NCBI RefSeq assembly: GCF_014199295.1
Contig: NZ_JACIJH010000001.1
Location: forward strand, 124,001-188,000
DNA: 64,000 nucleotides
Source of the DNA: Sphingopyxis panaciterrulae
GTDB lineage: Bacteria > Pseudomonadota > Alphaproteobacteria > Sphingomonadales > Sphingomonadaceae
Reading direction: 5' to 3'
This document shows, in pieces, positions 62,968-64,000 of the stretch. The notes beneath the pieces were generated by a model. That model was given only the letters and a program-made list of their open reading frames with translations. It searched no databases and had not been told where the DNA came from. How positions within the stretch are numbered: position 1 is the first letter of the stretch; every line of letters starts with the position of its first letter. The translations under genes and the position numbers were made by a program.

Positions 62968-64000
62968 ATGATGCAGGTGAGCGAGGCAGAGGACGGATCG
63001 GCGGCGAGCGGGGGCGGGATGCTGCGCATCCGCGGTGCGCGGGTGGTCGTCACCTGTCCGGGGCGCAATTTCGTGACGCTGGTGATCGAGACCGACCAGG
63101 GGCTCACCGGGATCGGCGACGCGACGCTCAACGGCCGCGAGCTGGCGGTCGCCAGCTATCTGACCGACCATGTCATCCCCAATCTGATCGGGCGCGACGC
63201 GCACCGGATCGAGGATATCTGGCAGTTCCTTTATCGCGGCGCCTATTGGCGGCGGGGCCCGGTGACGATGTCGGCGATCGCGGCGGTCGATACCGCCCTG
63301 TGGGACATCAAGGCGAAGGCGGCGGGCCTGCCGCTCTATCAACTGCTCGGTGGCCGATCGCGCGAGGGCGTGCTCGTCTATGGCCACGCCAATGGCGCCG
63401 ATATCGAGGCGACGGTCGATCAGGTCGGGGCCTATCGCGAGATGGGCTATCGCGCGATCCGGGCGCAGAGCGGCATTCCGGGCGTCAGGGGCGCTTATGG
63501 CGTCGGCCGCGGCGACCTTTATTACGAGCCAGCCGACGCGGCGCTGCCCACCGAGACGCTGTGGTCGACCTCGGCCTATCTGAACCACGCGCCCAAGCTG
63601 TTCGAACGGCTGCGCATGGCGCACGGTGACGAGATCGAGTTGCTGCACGACGTTCACCACCGCCTGACGCCGATCGAGGCGGCCCGGCTGGGCAAGGCGC
63701 TCGAACCCTATCGGCTGTTCTGGCTGGAGGATGCGACTCCCGCCGAGAATCAGGAGGCGTTCCGCCTGATCCGCCAGCATACGGTGACCCCGCTCGCGGT
63801 CGGTGAGGTCTTCAACACCATCTGGGATTGCCGCGAGCTGATCCAGAACCAGTTGATCGACTATATCCGCACCACCGTCGTCCATGCCGGTGGCATCACC
63901 CATCTGCGCCGCATCGCCGATCTCGCGGCGCTGTATCAGGTGCGCACCGGCAGCCACGGCGCGACCGACCTGTCGCCCGTCTGCATGGGCGCGGCGCTCC
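62968..64000 (+). CDS. D-mannonate dehydratase (enolase superfamily), cut by the window edge
   Basis: The first 344 codons of an enolase-superfamily enzyme that dehydrates D-mannonate to 2-keto-3-deoxygluconate. [96 protein letters not shown] and [12 protein letters not shown] all match the ManD subgroup, which has members in Novosphingobium. Starts ATGATG at 62968; ATG 62971 or 63019 are possible. The C-terminus lies outside the window. Confidence 0.92.
   Translation, partial: MMQVSEAEDGSAASGGGMLRIRGARVVVTCPGRNFVTLVIETDQGLTGIGDATLNGRELAVASYLTDHVIPNLIGRDAHRIEDIWQFLYRGAYWRRGPVTMSAIAAVDTALWDIKAKAAGLPLYQLLGGRSREGVLVYGHANGADIEATVDQVGAYREMGYRAIRAQSGIPGVRGAYGVGRGDLYYEPADAALPTETLWSTSAYLNHAPKLFERLRMAHGDEIELLHDVHHRLTPIEAARLGKALEPYRLFWLEDATPAENQEAFRLIRQHTVTPLAVGEVFNTIWDCRELIQNQLIDYIRTTVVHAGGITHLRRIADLAALYQVRTGSHGATDLSPVCMGAAL

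Overview
The window is a GC-rich (roughly two thirds G+C) chromosomal stretch. Gene content and arrangement point to an alphaproteobacterium of the Sphingomonadales, most like Sphingopyxis or a close relative: many TTG/GTG starts, 4-base start/stop overlaps, a CYP153-like P450, large TonB-dependent receptors, FtsEX beside a DUF3426 zinc-ribbon gene, and palindromic intergenic repeats. The genus is an inference; no 16S gene is present.

Layout. 1-4.5 kb: a 3'-truncated P450, an ABC-2 exporter pair (natA/natB-like) and queG. 4.5-9 kb: a lipoprotein/EI24 pair, adenosine kinase and a flippase, with two MITE-like palindromic elements between them. 8.9-13.7 kb: gpsA-tsaD facing hemC-hemD and a mitofilin-like gene. 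13.7-19.3 kb: glutaryl-CoA dehydrogenase plus a class III CoA-transferase, then a TonB-dependent receptor divergent from a TetR regulator. 19.4-28.4 kb: metX-metW, hisC-tyrA, plsC, ydcF, ftsE-ftsX, a DUF3426 protein and a YeiH-type transporter. This half is mostly core metabolism and cell envelope.

At 28.4 kb a tRNA-Arg(CCG) carries the decayed end of a serine recombinase. Beyond it comes an accessory stretch to about 44 kb: fixL-fixJ, an alphaproteobacterial-type curli locus (csgF, csgG, a curlin of about 19 repeats, a CsgB-like curlin, an unrecognised secreted protein, csgH), an orphan FixJ-type regulator, then poorly characterised envelope genes (SHOCT, LprI-like, TPM-domain, lipoprotein) and an AraC regulator.

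44-59 kb is a micro-oxic respiration and NO-defence block: a Crp/Fnr regulator divergent from a small zinc-ribbon gene, cupin, quinol NO reductase (norB), nnrS and a [4Fe-4S] Fnr, followed by ccoNOQP-ccoGHIS, a Cys-rich small protein and hemN. Three FNR-type boxes lie in front of the zinc-ribbon/norB group, ccoN and hemN; two of them have a -10-like hexamer at class II spacing. Together these genes would supply a high-affinity cbb3 oxidase, its copper and heme maturation, oxygen-independent heme synthesis and NO removal when oxygen falls. FixLJ, 15 kb away and next to curli genes, suggests that oxygen may also control matrix formation.

59-64 kb is carbohydrate catabolism: a TonB-receptor remnant, a GH95 alpha-L-fucosidase-family enzyme, a GntR/FadR regulator and the first part of a D-mannonate dehydratase.
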